DNA from: Aliishimia sp045106335
Lineage (GTDB): Bacteria > Pseudomonadota > Alphaproteobacteria > Rhodobacterales > Rhodobacteraceae
DNA length: 6,675 nucleotides
Assembly: GCA_045106335.1 (NCBI GenBank)
Contig: JBGCEM010000103.1
Coordinates: forward strand, 1 to 6,675
Direction of reading: 5' to 3'
Of this stretch, positions 5,733-6,675 are shown in pieces; the first letter of the stretch is position 1, and every line of letters starts with the position of its first letter. The translations under genes and the position numbers were made by a program. The notes beneath the pieces are model-generated. The model had not been told where the DNA came from. It was given only the letters and a program-made list of their open reading frames with translations, and made no database searches.

Positions 5733-6209
5733 ATGTTTCGCGCACGCACCCCCGATGATTTGCTGAGCCAAGCCGAACTTTTGAATATCTCAGGGCTCGA
5801 ATTCATGACGGGGATGTTGGAAGGTCGCCTGCCCGGTCCGCCAATTGGTGAAACCATGGGCTATACTTTGCACGCAGTTGAGCCCGGACGTGTGGTCTTT
5901 CGCGGCGCACCTGACTTTAAACAGACCAACCCGATGGGTAGCGTGCACGGCGGATGGTACGGCACCTTGTTGGACAGCGCGATGGCCTGCGCGGTGATGA
6001 CGAAAATTCCACAGGGCAGTGTTTACACCACGCTTGAATACAAAATTAACATTTTGCGCCCGATCCCTTTAGGGATGACCATCGATTGCGAAGGATTGAC
6101 CGATCACGTTGGGCGCTCAACCGGGGTCGCGCATGGGGACATTCGCGGCTGCGAGGATGGTAAGCTTTATGCGACCGGTTCGACAACTTGCATTGTGATG
6201 ACGCCTTAA
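5733..6209 (+). CDS. PaaI-like hotdog-fold thioesterase
   Basis: A 158-residue protein with a single hotdog domain of the PaaI/acyl-CoA thioesterase type. The central stretch NPMGSVHGGWYGTLLDSAMA (66-85) holds the HGG motif (72-74) and the acidic Asp81 on the hotdog helix, the usual catalytic position. The strand TTLEYKINILRPIPLG (99-114) and the end of the domain (ATGSTTCIVM) also fit. Such enzymes hydrolyse acyl- or aryl-CoA thioesters in the cytoplasm, usually as multimers. The substrate cannot be read from sequence, and membership of a phenylacetate pathway is not supported because no paa genes are visible. Residues 1-40 are a family-variable N-terminus. It follows metF by 87 nt on the same strand and has its own ribosome binding site. 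Whether it shares the metF transcript is open. Confidence 0.88.
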   Translation: MFRARTPDDLLSQAELLNISGLEFMTGMLEGRLPGPPIGETMGYTLHAVEPGRVVFRGAPDFKQTNPMGSVHGGWYGTLLDSAMACAVMTKIPQGSVYTTLEYKINILRPIPLGMTIDCEGLTDHVGRSTGVAHGDIRGCEDGKLYATGSTTCIVMTP

Positions 6210-6235
6210 AGCAGCTTCGGGTTAGCCAGCATCGC

Positions 6236-6272
6236 CTTACGCTGCCTGAAATAAAATATTTCAACGCGTAAG
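6236..6272. repeat. Long two-part hairpin downstream of the thioesterase gene
   Basis: CTTACGC (6236-6242) pairs with GCGTAAG (6266-6272). Inside, TGAAATA (6247-6253) pairs with TATTTCA (6257-6263) around an AAA loop, with a small 4/2-nt internal loop between the stems. All 14 pairs are Watson-Crick. It begins 27 nt after the thioesterase stop. No T run follows on either strand, so it is not a textbook terminator. Confidence 0.55.
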
Positions 6273-6274
6273 CC

Positions 6275-6287
6275 GATATGACATATC
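6275..6287. repeat. Short palindrome GATATG-A-CATATC
   Basis: Perfect 6-bp arms around a single central A, lying 2 nt after the 6236-6272 hairpin. This compact form looks more like a protein-binding palindrome than an RNA hairpin. No regulator can be assigned. Confidence 0.35.
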
Positions 6288-6299
6288 TCAAGTGAACGA

Positions 6300-6319
6300 C
6301 TACCGGCTGACGCCGGTAG
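6300..6319 (-). repeat. Subterminal hairpin next to the IS200/IS605-like element
   Basis: CTACCGGC (6300-6307) and GCCGGTAG (6312-6319) pair perfectly around a 4-nt loop, starting 2 nt beyond the transposase stop. IS200/IS605 elements carry such imperfect or perfect palindromes near their ends, and TnpA recognises them as single-stranded hairpins. The position suits a right-end hairpin, but the outer boundary and cleavage tetranucleotide cannot be fixed. It might also act as a terminator for the convergent thioesterase transcript. Confidence 0.5.
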
Positions 6320-6321
6320 CA

Positions 6322-6675
6322 TCATTTAGAGGAATGCAATTCCAGGTACTGCTTAATGATGTCGTCGGTTACATTTCCTGAGGTTGTCGAGAAGTATCCA
6401 CGCGCCCAAAATCGCCTGCCCCAATAGCGCTTGCGCAGTTCGGGAAACTCCATCTGGATACGGCGCGACGATCGTCCCTTGATGCGCTGCATGACATCGG
6501 ACAACGCCAATCTTGGCGGGATCGACAGGAACACATGCACGTGATCACGCGCCAACACACCTTTGACAATGTGCACGCCCATCTCGTTGCAGGTCTGCAT
6601 GATAATTTCGCGAATGCGATCACGCATCGGCCCTTGCAAGACTTTGTACCGATATTTTGTGGCTCAAACGACGTG
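6322..6675 (-). pseudogene. tnpA: IS200/IS605-type transposase TnpA, 5'-incomplete, nonsense mutation
   Basis: The C-terminal part of a Y1 (HUH) transposase, running off the right edge. Read from the edge, the frame gives HVV, then TGA at 6666-6664, then ATKYRYKVLQGP. Relatives read HVVWATKYRYKVL here, so a Trp codon (TGG) appears changed to TGA. After the stop the frame is intact to TGA 6324-6322. The HUH motif is HVH (codons 6543-6535) within ARDHVHVFLSIPP, and the likely nucleophile is Tyr in IKQYLELH (codon 6348-6346). Such enzymes move single-stranded DNA by cutting at hairpin ends. A restart at TTG 6639 or a later ATG would omit the conserved first strand, so the product is probably inactive. 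No tnpB lies on the left side. The C-terminus after YLELHSSK may also be slightly short. Confidence 0.8.

Noticed and set aside
1..6675. CRISPR array, tRNA, rRNA, toxin-antitoxin or defence system
   Set aside because: No spaced direct repeats, cloverleaf-like sequence or relevant protein motifs were seen anywhere in the window.

Overview
The window looks like a chromosomal stretch from an alphaproteobacterium, most likely of the Rhodobacteraceae (roseobacter group). I base this on the style of several proteins: a short single-domain YigZ/IMPACT protein, a DCC-type DUF393 protein, a rhomboid beginning MFPIRDHNPSG, an inositol monophosphatase beginning MQGSANLNVM, and a VPLPA-like C-terminal sorting signal. 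No database search was possible, so the genus is left open.

Layout. Positions 1-222 hold no gene I can name. Next come a small thiol-disulfide (DCC/DUF393) gene (223-597, +) and a convergent YigZ-family gene (573-929, -) whose 3' ends overlap by 25 bp. A secreted, C-terminally anchored protein with a VPLPA-like sorting signal follows (1133-1804, +). After about 300 bp without a gene, but with several inverted repeats, comes a rhomboid intramembrane protease (2114-2884, +). It converges on an inositol monophosphatase family gene (2907-3692, -). Upstream of that, on the same strand, lies metR (3777-4682, -). metR is divergent from metF (4776-5645, +), which is followed by a PaaI-like hotdog thioesterase (5733-6209, +). 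The right edge carries the 3' part of an IS200/IS605-type transposase gene (6322 to the edge, -), which has an in-frame stop where the family normally has Trp. Palindromic DNA lies just downstream of it.

How the genes work together. The clearest unit is metR/metF. A homocysteine-responsive LysR regulator is divergent from methylenetetrahydrofolate reductase, and the 93-bp spacer contains TGAATTTGTTTCA, an exact match to the TGAA-N5-TTCA MetR box known from enterobacteria. The other genes look like housekeeping or accessory genes without an obvious shared pathway. A speculative link is that a sorting-signal protein sits directly upstream of a rhomboid protease. I found no CRISPR array, tRNA, rRNA or clearly novel multi-gene system. 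The most interesting items are the MetR control region, the orphan sorting-signal protein, the decayed transposase with its palindrome cluster, and the hairpin in front of the rhomboid gene.
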